Source of the DNA: Plasmopara viticola
Taxonomy: Eukaryota > Oomycota > Peronosporomycetes > Peronosporales > Peronosporaceae
DNA: 64,000 nucleotides
Assembly: GCA_001695595.3 (NCBI GenBank)
Contig: MBPM02000055.1
Span: 372,001 to 436,000 of the forward strand
Reading direction: 5' to 3'
Under the pieces are notes generated by a model, which was not told where the DNA came from, did no database searches, and was given only the letters and a program-made list of their open reading frames with translations. Shown here piece after piece: positions 33,796-47,030 of this stretch (within the stretch, counting starts at the first letter, position 1; each line of letters opens with the position of its first letter). The translations under genes and the position numbers were made by a program.

Positions 33796-34399
33796 TCAGT
33801 TGAGCTCCTGGATGACAGCGTGCGGTTTGTTGCTCGGCTTTTTGAGTCGCATTTCGAACGATGAGCTCTCGTGCTTTGAACCTGGGCTACCATTGAACAC
33901 TTCTTCCGCAGCCATCGATTTGTGATGTGCTTTTGCGCCCACAGCTTCGACAGAACCATCGACGTCAACAATATCCTCGTCCATCGTACCCAGCGCAAAG
34001 TTCTATTTCATATACATGATCGTGTCGTAAAGTTTACAGTGCTCACTATGTCGCAATCAACAGTTCTTCGTACCATTTCAATCACAGGCACTTTGACACC
34101 CTTGTCCTGATTTTTCTCCTTATCACGGCCCGTCAGAGCGTTATCGTCGTCATCACTAGTGTCTTCCTCAGATTCTCCAATCTCAATGTTGTGCTTCGCA
34201 CCTTCACCAGCTGCTACGGCTTCGCTCAGCTTTTTGTTTTCCGCAGCCATCACAGGCAGAAAGGCCTCTAGTTTGGAAAGCACTGCTCAGAAAAATCGTT
34301 GCGAATCAAAATGTCAGTTCTATAGCCTTGACATCAACTGAAAAATGTAAGCGCACGTTCGCTCTTGGGCAACTTTGTGAACGACGGGTGGCTTTGCAT
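33796..34399 (-). CDS. NOPCHAP1-like (C12orf45 family) box C/D snoRNP assembly factor
   Basis: The human relative links NOP58 to the R2TP/HSP90 machinery during box C/D snoRNP assembly. Three exons fit: 34399-34339, 34282-34074 and 34002-33796, with introns of 56 and 71 nt, for 158 residues. The family core is visible: LSKLEAFLPVMAAENKKL (compare the 'FLPQMARANEKL' pattern), then HNIE, an acidic insert (SEEDTSDDDDN), and VIEMNFALG (compare 'VIQMDVALFEM'). The C-terminal part is Ser/Lys-rich and disordered. The start at ATG 34399 is tentative, because the frame is open further upstream to an ATG at 34561. The assignment rests on a short motif pair but both parts are in the right order and spacing. 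Confidence 0.7.
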
Positions 34400-34599
34400 A
34401 ATATTATACAATAACACCTGATGATACTTAGTAAGTGTATGTACCTGTACATAATAAATACGAAATTGACAAATTCTGGTAACAATTGCTCGACTTCGCC
34501 AAAATCTGGTTTCGTATTTGCCAAGGATCCAGGACACCCACTTTTCCATGCTTGCCTTCATCCTACTGGAATGTTAATCACCTAAGCGTCCAAATTTTA

Positions 34600-36546
34600 G
34601 TGCCGGATGTATCGATTGCATGCTGGTCCAATGGTATTTAGAGGTGCAGGCATCCGAATTCTACCAGACGAGACAAAAGGAAGCAAAACTCTGCTACAAC
34701 GCAACAATGAGTTCGAAGTTCGACACCTTATTCCAGCTGCAGTCAGTCAGCTTGTCAAGTCGATATTACTCAGAAAGCAAGCCACCACAGTCTTTACTAC
34801 ATACCATTCGACTTACAGCACCCGAAAAAGCGAAAACTACAACTGCATGCACTACTTGAACGTGCGCACTGGTCCAACGACTATGTGAACGATTATCATC
34901 AATGCCAACATTGAAACACTCGGTGTTGACGGAGGTCGATGAGCCAATGCATCTACCGCGGTCGACAGCCGCGGATGAGTCGCCGTTTCGAGATTTGTTC
35001 AAATTCTCACAAACCCAGTAGTGATACCGGGCAAATAGTCATCACGTCGTACTTTCGCTATTAATGTCGAATCCGCTCGATACATAAGGTTATTGCACCG
35101 CATCTGCCCGTCACCTGCCTTAAGCATATTCTATGTTATCGCATGACGTGAAAGAAAAGTTGCTTATTCTGCTAAACACATACGGCGAATTGATTCAGTC
35201 GGTCGTTGGCGTGATGAAGTCGTCCATGTGCAGCAATGTGTCTCTCATGTGTACAACGCATGCTTCTCAACTGGTACGAGTCGCGCTTCGACGTGCACAA
35301 AGCAAAATCCGCGACTTCAGTTATTCAACGAGATGGGGTCGTACGGGTCGACGGAAGATGCGCTGAAATTTCGCCTATTCAAATCAAAACGCTTTACTTA
35401 CTCATCAGAATACCTGACAAGCACCCCGGTGAAGAAGGCAAGGTGCTGAAGAATCGCGTCCAGTTGCTTTTTAACGCGCTGAAGATCGATGTAGCCGGAG
35501 TGACGCGCGGACCGATCGCTTGATTGATCTACTCGGGCTATACCTGTTTGACAGCTGCTTCAGCGGTGCGTACCGTGAATATGTGCCGGTCCCTTACAGC
35601 TTTTTCATCAACATAATGTCGATGCTTTTCAGCAACAAAGGCCGCAACAGTCTTTTTGAAACAACAAGGCTTCCATCCTTTGCTACCAAATACTACAACA
35701 TCTTCCTGCAGAACATTGTCAGCATCTCGAACCAACACGATCTCAATCATGTCTGTAAATGCCTTCTAGGCGCTTCCATCGGTACAGCTGCTTCTTCTGG
35801 CCAACCGCTACGTTGCGAACAAGGCCACAACAACTTGTTGTCGGCGGCTACGCTATTGTCAATGGCCTTCTCTATCCCACCGGCTTCGCCAAAGAGATCT
35901 GAAGTCGTTAAGACATCACCAGCGACGGGCTCGTCCTGCTAACAACCAGCCACAAAGTGATCGTCACCCTACTTTTAATCAACGATAAAGATACGGGCAG
36001 CATCTCTATGAATTTGTTTTCTTGACATCCTGTTGTGCTCAGTCCACGGCGAAATTCGCCGCGCAAGAATCGAGTGGTTGGCACCTAGTTCTTCACGTTT
36101 TGTATCACTAGCATCACCGACCTGCACGCGACAATTAAACAGTTTGATGTCCAGCGCGTCGGCCTTGTGTTCTGCGTTCTGCGCAGACACCATGAATCTG
36201 TCGGCCCAGCCCATGTTTGCCCTATTTCGAAAGTTCATGCTGATGTTCACTGTTCACTTCTCGACGACAAGGTGCAGCGTCGCATATCGGCAGTGATCGA
36301 GCGTCAGAGTATAGATCGGGTGAACTTGCCACTGGTATGCCAAAGCACGCGCTAACGTTTGCGAGCATGAATACGAAGCAGCAAAAGACGCTAAATTTAA
36401 AAAGCAGCACCGGTGAATCTAATTATGTCGATATTCGGTACAACGCTCAGTCGGATCTGTTGGCAAAAGTCAATAATATCCCCCCTGAACCAGGGGTTAT
36501 CTTAACCGCCTGCGGCGACGTGTGGGTACAAGTCGCCTTTCCGTGA
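34600..36546 (+). pseudogene. Frameshifted remains of a conserved protein gene, identity unknown
   Basis: A chain of plus-strand open pieces reads like one long protein broken by lesions. The pieces lie at about 34620-34860 (MLVQWYLEVQASEFYQ), 35133-35235 (VKEKLLILLNTYGELIQSVV), 35236-35520 (DGVVRVDGRCAEISPIQIKT), 35520-35942 (YREYVPVPYSFFINIMSMLF) and 36337-36546 (NLKSSTGESNYVDIRYNAQS). At 35518-35522 a one-base lesion moves the frame between GPI and LIDLL. Further stops lie near 35023, 35941 and 36034. The codon texture and balanced composition differ from neighbouring junk, so this was once a real gene of at least 600 codons. I cannot name the family. Unrecognised introns could explain some breaks but not the one-base shift. 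Confidence 0.55.
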
Positions 36547-39500
36547 AAGATCGACTTATTAAACATCGGATCCGTCGAGAGTATTGATATAAATACTACT
36601 CACCGAATAATGCGCTCATCTACATGGTGCTTGCAGGCCATTCCTCGCGTCATATAAATGAACTTCACTTTGTTCAAACTTTTTTCATACTCTGGTGATG
36701 CCATTTGAAGGCTTGTACTTGCTCTTAACATCTCATCGAAATCCGCTAATTCATTTCACTCTACGTCGTAGCAAGCTTAAAGACAAAAGTGGCTAACACT
36801 CGGTCCTCACTATTGACACCAGAACAGTTTTGATTATTATATCGATTCAGGATTGAGTACAACTTCAGAGTATCGACAAAAATTTGATCTTCCAAGACAA
36901 GATCTGCTACCATCTTGAGCTTGAGAGGAATTTGTTCACCTGGTGGATTGGAGACAACTCACATCCGAGATGTCTCAGCTTCGGCTTTGCCAAGCCAGGC
37001 GATGTAAGCGTAACTTCCGAGCGCGGGAATAAAGTCATTCCTATCATGCACAACGCGTTGCCAATAGAGCGCGGCATACATACGTAGCGCTCGTCTCTTC
37101 TGGTTCCAGATTTTAACGGCCTTTAGTCAGTCGCGCTTAAGCTCATTTAGCAGCTACCGCGAATTCTTTTAAGCAGAACGTCTTCGTCACTTCGCGCGAA
37201 GATCCTGGTGTCGCTTTGCGCTTAACCAATCGTGTTGCTGACCTTGTCGGCCCTGGAATTCAGACTGTGGCTTCTTTTAGCATTGTAATTTTTGGAAGAA
37301 GTTATTCTCCTTTGAATATGTAATTCACCGATGCGTGTCTCAGTGCAAGGTCTTCGAACTGCGTCGGAAATTAATCATTTCGTAGTAAGCTTTAGGCTCG
37401 ACCGGCCGCATTAAACGCACATTACGTGGCCCCTCAGACATATGCCAAATATGGAAGAAATACGAATAAATGATATGCCGCAAGGCCACCCCAATTTCGT
37501 TTAGCAATAAGGTCGAACGCGAGGAAAACGCTTCAAAGAGGTGCTGAAGTCACATCAGGACACATGTGTGAAGTAGTGGCTTGCGCATTGACATCGTTTC
37601 GGGAAGGTTGGTGGTAAACGCCGACCTATGGAACAAATTCTTGCTCAAAAAAATTGAGCCTACCCTTTCGAGTTATTTGCGTGTTTGTCTGAGAATACCT
37701 TTCGTTAATCTTGGACGGATGCAATCGCATCCAACCAGATCCAATTTCTTACGAAAGCTGATAGCCAATTTCTGGTGAGTCCGCATACATTAGGGACTCG
37801 GGCTTAGAAGCTTTTTTTCACATATCTCTGATGCTTTTATGTTCTTAGAGCTTGCAAGACTCTAAAGTATCTCAGCCTCTCTACACAGAAGGGTGGAGAG
37901 CGTAGAAGCGTCTACCGCGCTGCTAAGTGCAAGCTTAACCATAGACACCTAGTAAATCCTTGATTCTGACGCCTAAGCGCATGCATCACCGACTCTGACT
38001 AGCTGCTCTATCCAGGACCAGGAGTTACTTGATTAGATTCCCATTCAATTTGGTTTAAGGTGGACAAAGATAGGTCACTGAAGTGGACGAAAAATTACAT
38101 CTCAAGAGTACCAACTCGCATAGTGCGTTAAAGGTAGTCTAGACGATCCACTGCCCGAAAAAGGCCAATTGTGTATTAAGAGGTACAGATCCAAGGCAAT
38201 TGTATATATATATTATCCTAATTGTTTGAAAAACCGCCTCGATAAGCATTTGAAACAAGTGTCAGACCCAAAGTTTTTTAAATAAGCAAACAGCGAAAGC
38301 AGCCCTTCTACCGCTGGTAGCAGCTGTAGTCATTCTAGCCTGGGTGGTTAAGACTGAACCTTTGTAAGAATAAAGCAGTCCGCTCACTTTCAGCAAGGTT
38401 TACAAGACGGGAAAAAGTAATGATATTCTTGCTTCGTCTAAAGGGGTGTAATATTAAGAGCTAAAGCGCGAACCGACGCAAATGACCTCATCTCATAATG
38501 TTGCTCATCAAATGCGGTAGCGCTTCATTGCAACTTGTCTGAATTGAAGAGACTTACGAAGCTTGTCCGAGACTTGGATGCCTTTTTAGCTCGATAGCCA
38601 AATCTAACTTTCGGTTTAAGGCTAAGAGGAGACTCGCAGATTCAGGGCTCGTCGGGCGGTCCAGTCTATATGAACCTTGGCTATGCCGACGAGAAGTGGG
38701 TGGGTAGAAGTTCGGCCTGCAGGCCAGTATTTGGGCATCAATTGGGCTTTCTTTGTGAGCTTACTCGGTATTTGCGATCGTAATGTCTCCTGCGCCAAGT
38801 GTGCCAAGTTCCAGGAAGCAGAGGTCCCGCGACTAACCGGTCGTCTGGTTTGCACCGGGAAGCGGCAACATGATCTAAGTTTTAGGTGGCCTGTTCGGGA
38901 AAACTTATTTTATTTTCGAGCCTCAAGAAGATTAAAAAATCCGTAAAAAACTTTGCTTTAAGCGCTTCATGTTCGATAACATTAACACGTCTATCTTGCT
39001 GTTTGTTTAGATGATCGCGAAGGAGGTCAGTATGCCATGTGCTGTCACTTCGACTCCGGTCTTACAACAATTACTCTCGAAGATTTACTTAAACATGAAT
39101 CAGCCATATTCGAAGGCTTTATGAGCACACCAATGATACTTTGTCACACACTGCGTGCTTGCCCACAAAGTTTTTCGATGGCAAAATCGCTATTTATTAT
39201 TTTGTCCCCAACAAGGTTGATATCTTGATTATTTTACCGTTCTGATCCAAAGCAGGACTTATTTCTTTCTTTCCTTTGAAGGGCGCCAAGCGTACCGTGA
39301 CTAGTCTCATCTTGGGCAAGTCATCCTTCTTTGAAGCTGGCGTTACTTACGAGGACGATTATGTCATCTTCGTATAGAAAAGGCCTTACAAGCGTTTTCA
39401 ATGTCGCCAGACTTTTTTAAAAGTCGTTAGACGTTCACTACTTGCGTCAACTCCTCGTCTTTTCTTAGCGACAGAAATGCGGATCATTGTCTCAGGATCG

Positions 39501-42500
39501 TAGTTGGTCTAGATCTAAGTTTCTCCGACATTTTTGGCGTCGCACGTCGTTTGATGTTGGACCTGAAACCGATCTATCAAGTAGCTTCAAGAGTGGTGTA
39601 TAAAAGTTGGGTTGGCTGAACGCAATTATGTAATGACGGGTATGGAACCTGGTATTGAGATGAGTTGAGAGAAGAGTAACAGCACCCTGCGCTGGAGAAA
39701 GCTTAATCCTATGTTGTGGAACTCGGTAGCTCAAATCTCTTGTCTCATGAGGCGAACAGAACATTGCATTTCCACCACCAGGCACCTGTTTCTTTAAATT
39801 GACAAGTGAATTCGGTATTCCGCACAAAACTTTCTCTGTAAAAGTAGCACCATATAGGCTTACCTCACGCAAACCGTTTATGTAGGTAGCAGCCTAACAT
39901 TATCAACCCAAGTGTGTATCTTGTGCGATGACGACCTGCTTGTCTGATACAAATTTGTGGTTTGCCTGTCGAGTGAGAGTCAGGTGAGAATCAGGTAATT
40001 TGACGACACCTCGTTGCTATTATGACGCAACAATATGTTCCTTTGCTCCTGTATTGTTAATCACGAACGATTTATTAAGGACTGTGTGGGACACGTAGCG
40101 AGCGCACTGGCCACACAAAACTTGTACGACGCCTGGTCGTAAGGGTGCGTGTGGCTCAGTCACTTATGAGCTTCATCCCAAGATTCCTTTGGACGCCTCA
40201 TTCTAACATGCCCATGAGCCGATCAAGATTTTACAGAAGAGAGCACTCAGCCTAGTACTGTTTACAAAGAATCGCAAAGGAATAATAAGGCTGAGTTCTT
40301 CCCCAATTTGAACAGAGGGTGATCGACTTGCGTAACACGAGTGTGCTGTACGAGTGACCTAGCCAGATCCAACGGCACAGCGTGCTTTCACTGATTTGCG
40401 AATATTAATCAATTACTGTGAAATTGGCTCGTGTCTGTCTCTTCCAGTCTCTGACTCTGACGGTGCAATAGATGCGGACGACAAGGTAATTGGTGAACGT
40501 CCTAACCTTGGTTTAAAATAAGCTGCGATACTCATTGAGCTTGTTGTGTTTTTTTGGACTTGACACAGGTCACAACGGTGGTGTCTGTAACGTAGAAAGC
40601 CCCAAAAGAAAGTTTCGGCTTGTATGGACTCAATGAGATAGTCTCCTGGTGGGGCAGAGCGTAACAGAATTACACGATAAAGCTACAACAATGATATGTA
40701 AGCAATTTTCGATTATCAGCAAGAAAGCAGTTTTCAGTATCAGGAAGTTGCCAACAAAATATGGTCTAAAAATGCAAATTATAGGCGTAAAAGCTTTTGC
40801 GCTAGTTTTTAGTAATGGAAGACAATCTACCCCACGAGAGGGTTTCCCAAAAAATGTACACTTTGTTTCGGTCACATTTCCAAAGCTGGTGATCATGGTA
40901 AATCTCAGTAGTCGCACAAATTATCATTTAAAGAAAAGATGCGTTGCTAAACAATATATCCTGTAAAGTGCAGTTCATTTAGTGACAAATGCAAATAAAA
41001 GGTTCTCGAGACTTAAGCAAGTTTGATAGTATGCAATGGAAACTTGCTCTTGATACAGGTCGGGCTGTTAAAAGACATAGCGACGTTAGCATCACAAACG
41101 CTTGCTGTAGCATGCTTAAACAGTACATTCATTTAAATTCGTTATGTAGAATTTCCGTCGGCTCTAGAGAACCAGGAACACCACCTAACGCAAAGTCTTA
41201 CGATCATGAGCGTTAAGAAATTGATGACGAGATGGTATCACAAGAAAGAAAATCTATGTCGTTAACTACTTTGAAAGCGGGAATGGGGTCCACAAAGACC
41301 TCAGATAAGTAAAAGCCGTTGTAACGCTACGATCCCAAAAATAGTTGCATACGTTAGGACCTCCGGTACACAATCTATATGTTTAGGCGTAAAGCTGACG
41401 TCAAAGTGGTACCAATCGCATAGCCTCTTGCATGAGGCTTGCAAAAATTATGCAAGTGCACTATTCACTATCCTCAATCTAAAGAAGCTTAAGCGTGCAC
41501 TAATATCAATAATGTGTACTTTGAGATCCAAGACGGTGATATTCAAAATTTGCAGAACTGAAGAAAGGACAGTCAAAGCCTTGTCATGGGATCTATGGCA
41601 CTCACAAACAAGCGCGTGTAGCGCTCTGTCAGACCGAAGTAGGAGCAATGCAATTGATCATAAATTTTCTTCTGGGCGCTGCGTAAAGTGCGAGCTCATG
41701 AAGAAATGATAAATAGTATTCTTTTTCTCGGTGGGTCAACCAGCTTTTGCGCTTTCCGTAAAGCAAGACAATCGTAAGCTTTGTTAAGATATTAATGAAA
41801 TAAGAAAGTTTGACGATTGGTGGAGAGCGTCTCCCCATACAAGTCAAGGTGACTGTTTTGATAGTTGCTCTAAGAGCTGAATATTTTACCCTATCGGAGC
41901 ACTCAAGATATGTGACCACAACCAGGCTCACTTTTTTGTAGTGCTGAGGACAGACGGCTCCTTGGCGTGCAAGACCTTGAGTAGTTGCGTCCAAGGGTCC
42001 TTTTTAAATATAAATTAAGCAAAAAGAGCGCTGCTTAGGCAGCTATCATCTATTGCTTAAACGTGACAAGCAGCAGCATGATTAACATGTCCTTATAGAG
42101 GTTCAATGTAGTGGATCCTTGGCTATTTAAGAGACTTCAAAGATGCCGGCGCATCAGAACCTTAAATACAACGATTACCAAAGTCCTCATTAATGACACA
42201 CACTTTGAGTTCTCAACCTTTAGTGCTTGACGGCTCTCAAAGAAGGAATTATTTAGCGGTTGGTCGCTCAGTGTGAGCGCAAGTGTACGAACTTGATAGA
42301 AACCTTTTTGAGTCGTCTTGAAATCTTGTGCGTCGAGATATTTTACCCACCGCCAAACGGTTACGATCTACAACAACGTAACAGCAATCTGATGCACTAA
42401 GAAAATCTATGATAACAAGCTAGTGTTTTCTACGCTCATTTTAGGGCATCAGTAAAGTAGTTCTTAGCGGCTTTATACTTTAAACAGATAGATCTGGCTG

Positions 42501-45500
42501 TGAACTTTAAGAATTTTAACAGCATCGAGTGCTTTGTTTGTCGCAGTTATACGCTGATCCTGGGCATGCCATTGATACAAATGCAGGAGCATTGGACCAA
42601 TTGGTGGGGCAAGAATATAAGTGACAGCCACTCAGTCTCGCTTAACAGTCATGTTTCGATCCCCATTGTGCGTTCGCCTTTTTCATTGTATCCTATAACT
42701 CGCAAAGATTAAAGACCATGTTGTCGTTCTTTTCGACAAGAGAGGGACCACAAAAGTTATGAAGCCCATGAGATGCGCTCGTAATTTTAATAGTGTATAC
42801 TTTTTGATTAGTCATTCCCTAGCATAAGTGTAGTAATTCTGTTCGGCAATCCAAAAGAGCCCAAGCTGAAATTAAGTAATCGCTTGCATCGAAACATAAT
42901 AGCGCACAACCTGTGGCATAGTTCGTAACTTTACATTTAGCCCTTAATAATTTGATATCAATCGGCAAAGCCACAAATGGAACCTGCAGACGCTTTTTCT
43001 TAATTCCAAAAAAGCATCCTACTACGCGCACTTTCAGCATCAACTAGTGTTTTTTTCAATAGATCGGACGAACACATCGTGAAACAGCACTACACATGTG
43101 CTGATTGGGGTTGGTATGTTCCAGGCATTAACTAGTCGCTACTTCTCGTTGGTTTATAAATGCAGAAGGTTGGTGATGAGTGCGTATGTTTGACTTCCGC
43201 ACCACAATTTTCCTTGCATTATAGTAAAAAAAGGCATCAAGGAGATTACACTGCTGTCATAGCAGTACCAGGTTTTAGGGTGACACACGCGTTGCTATTA
43301 AGCATAGTGTTATCGGCTTGTCTCTTAAATCACAGTCACGATTTGCTTAAATAAGATATATATCTGATACTTGAAATCCATCGGGATTTCTGATTCCGAA
43401 CGCTGCCTACAAGACGGACCCGAATAACCATTTTTAGAGGCTAAAGAGTAGATCACGACTATTGAATCAGCCAAAAGATCAGAAGTTTTGAGCTCTGCGA
43501 TGCTCAGCAATTTTGATATTTCTAGCAGTGTCTTCAGATGGAGTGCACCTGTTGTGATGCGACGATCAGTTAAATTGTCAACTACCGCTGTAGACCAGGT
43601 TTCGTCGTCAACCACGGGATTGCATTACGTTCTCTTTCTGTAAAGCGATGGTACCCGTTTGAGAGTCAAGGGTCAGGGTGACCGCAACGTTGACTTCCGG
43701 GGGCCACTTTTAGAGCAATATTGAGTGCATACACTCAGTCGCGCCAAAACTGTTACTATTCATAAAGAAGGCGAGAATTCGAGGCGGAATTGTCGCTCAA
43801 AAAGGGCGAAGCCGAGACAACATCGCCTCTTCCAGCGCTCCCTTTCCACTAAGATGAGTGACACATTTATGTGGGGTGCAATCAGAAAAAAACTCAACCC
43901 TGAAAGTAAAGCCCCAATTTTTAAACCTTAAACAAAGAAATAAATCTGTTTTTATGGTGATTGAGCCAAATATATTAAAAAAAATGAAGAAGTTACGCTT
44001 TCACAGAGGCCAGAATCTCTGTAATGGGTCAATGACTTGTGCAGTATTGGCAGAAGGTAATTTATATAGCATATCGGCACTGCGTTGGTGTCGTCGTCTA
44101 CTGGCTTCTTCGGCACCTATTTGCCGTCAAAGTCAGTCGTTTTTCATATGGAGCGCTTAATAAGCCAGATGTGCTTTCACAAGCGCCGCTCAATATTTAT
44201 AGAGAGGCACGAATTCTCTTTATTCAGAACTTGTTGAAACCGTTTGACCAGCTCCACCAGCGCTCTATCCCTGGATGTTTTGGTACCTGAGTTGGCATTC
44301 TACGATGGCTGAGACATCTCTGAGAGAAGTCACACCAAACAAAAAAGGCACTGCCCCAGCTGAATGCATTCTCAGAAGCAGCCAAATGCATGCAGAACTG
44401 CACGCAAGCCACTGAGAAGTGCCGATTGGGGATAGCACTCGCTACATACCAAGAGCTGAGACATCAGGGGCGAGGACTTGCCGATGCACGCGAGAGAATT
44501 CGTGAGGTACTGAGCAACGCTTACGTAAGCAGCTTCCGCTACAATATGTAGAAGATATGATTGGTTGTAGAGGAGGACATCCAGGGTAAGGCATAGACTA
44601 TGCACGTGGAGTGGCACGAAGCCTTTTGACCAACGCTCGTCGTGTTCACCGTTCAATGCGTTTCATTAAGGTAAAGTTGTATGTAAGCTGAGACATGAAG
44701 GATGTGGACTTGACGTTTGACGATAAGAAGCACATAACTCATTTAGTAACACTACCGCTTGACGTGCCATAGCTGGCTAGAGGTCGAGAATCAGAGCGCC
44801 ACGGTACCTTTGTAATTTAAATTGTGGTTTTGATCCTGCGCCAATGAAAAATCGTATTGACGCAAATTCGACGCGAGACACTGCTTAATTTTTAAGGCAA
44901 AACTGGCGACAGACAGAGCTTATCGAGCAGCGCATGTAGTTTAACGTGAACGAATAGCGTCGTAAGTAGACATGTTAACGATCGATGATAGCGCTCGGCT
45001 ATTTAATATTATTAAGGAGAAAGCAAGTATGATCGATAGTAAGCTGACCCCGCGATTAATTTTTGAAGTGTATGTTTTACCTAAGTTCTACGAATGAGAC
45101 ATGTAATAACAACGATATTTTGTCGCTGGAGCATTAAATGGTTTGAGGAGACACCAAGAAGACTTTAATTGTGCTTGGCAGATCGTTGATTCATAAAAAT
45201 CATTGGGTTAAAAAAAGCGGAAGGAGATGGTCGTAGAGATGCGCCTTGTGTGCGTCAATAAATCAACTTGGTTACATGAGCCAAATACCGGGATGCGGCA
45301 ATAACCTTCCATAGAAGCTAAGTGACGTCACTGACATATTATTCTATGCAAATTCCGAAGAAAAGTGGTTTACGAGAATAATCACTCATTTCATGTTTGC
45401 ATGTTGTGTCAGATAGTCAAACGGCAAGCTTCGCATGGTTCACGGTTGCGATAAGTTGGATGCCGCCTCTACCAGTCCTTCCTAAAATTTATGTGTTGCA

Positions 45501-46799
45501 AAATAACATGCGGGAATATACGATCTACAGCGCAAGTCGAAGGGCATTATCAAATTCTCATGCACGATGGTGTTATACTCAAACCAATTTAATAGGACAT
45601 TCGCACGTCGAAGTGTAGGCTACATTTTATTAGGCATTATAGATAGTACTTCTTGCGTAGCTCAAATTATCGAGAAGCGGCTAGACTACTCTCAGACCCT
45701 CTTGAGTAGGACACAAAATACATTTAGAATATCTAACACAATAAGACGCTCGATGAAGTCGGGGGAATCCTGGGACGCTTAATAAATTCGGGGACAACCT
45801 GAATGCAGGGCCCCTTCTAGTCTCGCCGGATCCAGAACGAACAATTAGTGTCGCACTAATACAAGTAGACGCGAGAAGCGAGATCACGTGATCGCACTTA
45901 AATTTAAGCAGCCCAAGGGTATCTAAGAAAGCTCTTTCTTGATAAAGAGTTACTTAAGATGTAGTACTTCTCGTCGATACTAGGGTTTGTCTGCTATATT
46001 TTAAGTCATTATAGTGTTTACAAATCAACCATCGCCAAACGAATCCGCCTCATGCGAAAATATTGAGTGGCCACGCTGTAGAGTGAAGTTTAACCAGAAG
46101 AGCAGAATGCCTCTGCCGATTGGTTACTACGTCATCCGGACAGAAAGCAAACCTATGTTGCAGTTGTGACATCATCCTAATCGTATCGAGTCCATGGTGC
46201 GTATGCGTGAGATGACATAAGCGTAGCTCTCCTAAAGGCTTTGGAGAGCGGTGAGTCTAAAGGTGCGGATATCCAAACGACGGTGCGTTGGATAGTGAAG
46301 CTACATCATCTTTCGATAGGAGCCGGAGTGTTGCAATACAGCACTGATCAAGGTGACCCATTGCGTATATAGTTTTCAAATGACGAGGATATAGTATAAC
46401 GTACCATTCGAAGGTCTCAAAATACACCGCTTAACGGTCATCTCAGTCGAGAATGACTGGGTAAACACTCCCTTTTAGTAACCCGAGTTGTGTGAGTAGA
46501 TTTGTATACATGTGTGCGGTCACACCCTTCTAAAATGCAGTTGCTACATTGGAAAGCTTGCTGGTGCAGTCATGCTGTTATCGCTGTATCGCGTTGATCC
46601 TGTCAAAGGATTCAATAGACAATATTAAAAAAGTGGTCTCTGCTGACGAATTAAGCAAATTTGGCTCACTTAGTAACTGTTGGTGTCAAAGTAGTAGCGC
46701 TGTTCCATTTTTTGTGTCATGAAGTGGCATTGGCTCCGGACTGAAATGTCGCAGATTAAGAGCTTTACTTAATGAGCCTATTTTAATTCAAACTCTTAA
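36547..46799. other. Long gene-poor decayed tract
   Basis: No intact gene is supported over about 10 kb. Frames are short and carry no clear domains. Around 39350 a YEDD peptide in a short frame recalls a reverse-transcriptase box but its context does not support it. The 43.7-44.7 kb stretch has several adjacent plus-strand frames that may be retroelement debris. I saw no tRNA and no long exact repeat. Confidence 0.4.
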
Positions 46800-47030
46800 C
46801 ATCAGTCGGACATATCAAAGCAGACCATCAGCAGATAGATAGACAGACTAAGCGATTTGATCTCGTCGTCGAAGACGTGGTGAGAAGTGTTCGCTCGGAT
46901 GCTTTGAAGTGTTGGGGCAGCTTACTCACTTGTTGAGCTCGCACTGAGCAACAACGGATTACGTGAATGGGCTAGGCAGCCTTCACATATCATTAGTGGT
47001 ACCACATTGCGATTTTAGGTGCGATGGAGA
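46800..47030 (+). mobile_element. Ty3/gypsy integrase remnant
   Basis: The degraded frame reads in order KADHQQIDRQTKRFDLVVED, VVRSVRSDALKCWGSLLT, a stop, then VELALSNN. This follows the gypsy integrase core 'ADHPQTDGQTERVNR..ED.LR......W...L..VEFALNN', the end of the rve domain. Several stops and frame changes show that it is dead. No LTRs could be located on either side. It runs on the plus strand. Confidence 0.55.

Noticed and set aside
36222..36410. Minus-strand frame with a signal-peptide-like start (possible secreted effector)
   Set aside because: It starts at GTG, not ATG, and lies antisense to the pseudogene pieces. No RXLR or similar motif follows; it is a shadow frame.
39340..39380. 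YEDD peptide as a reverse-transcriptase active site
   Set aside because: The surrounding frame closes at once and flanking RT motifs are absent; a chance match.
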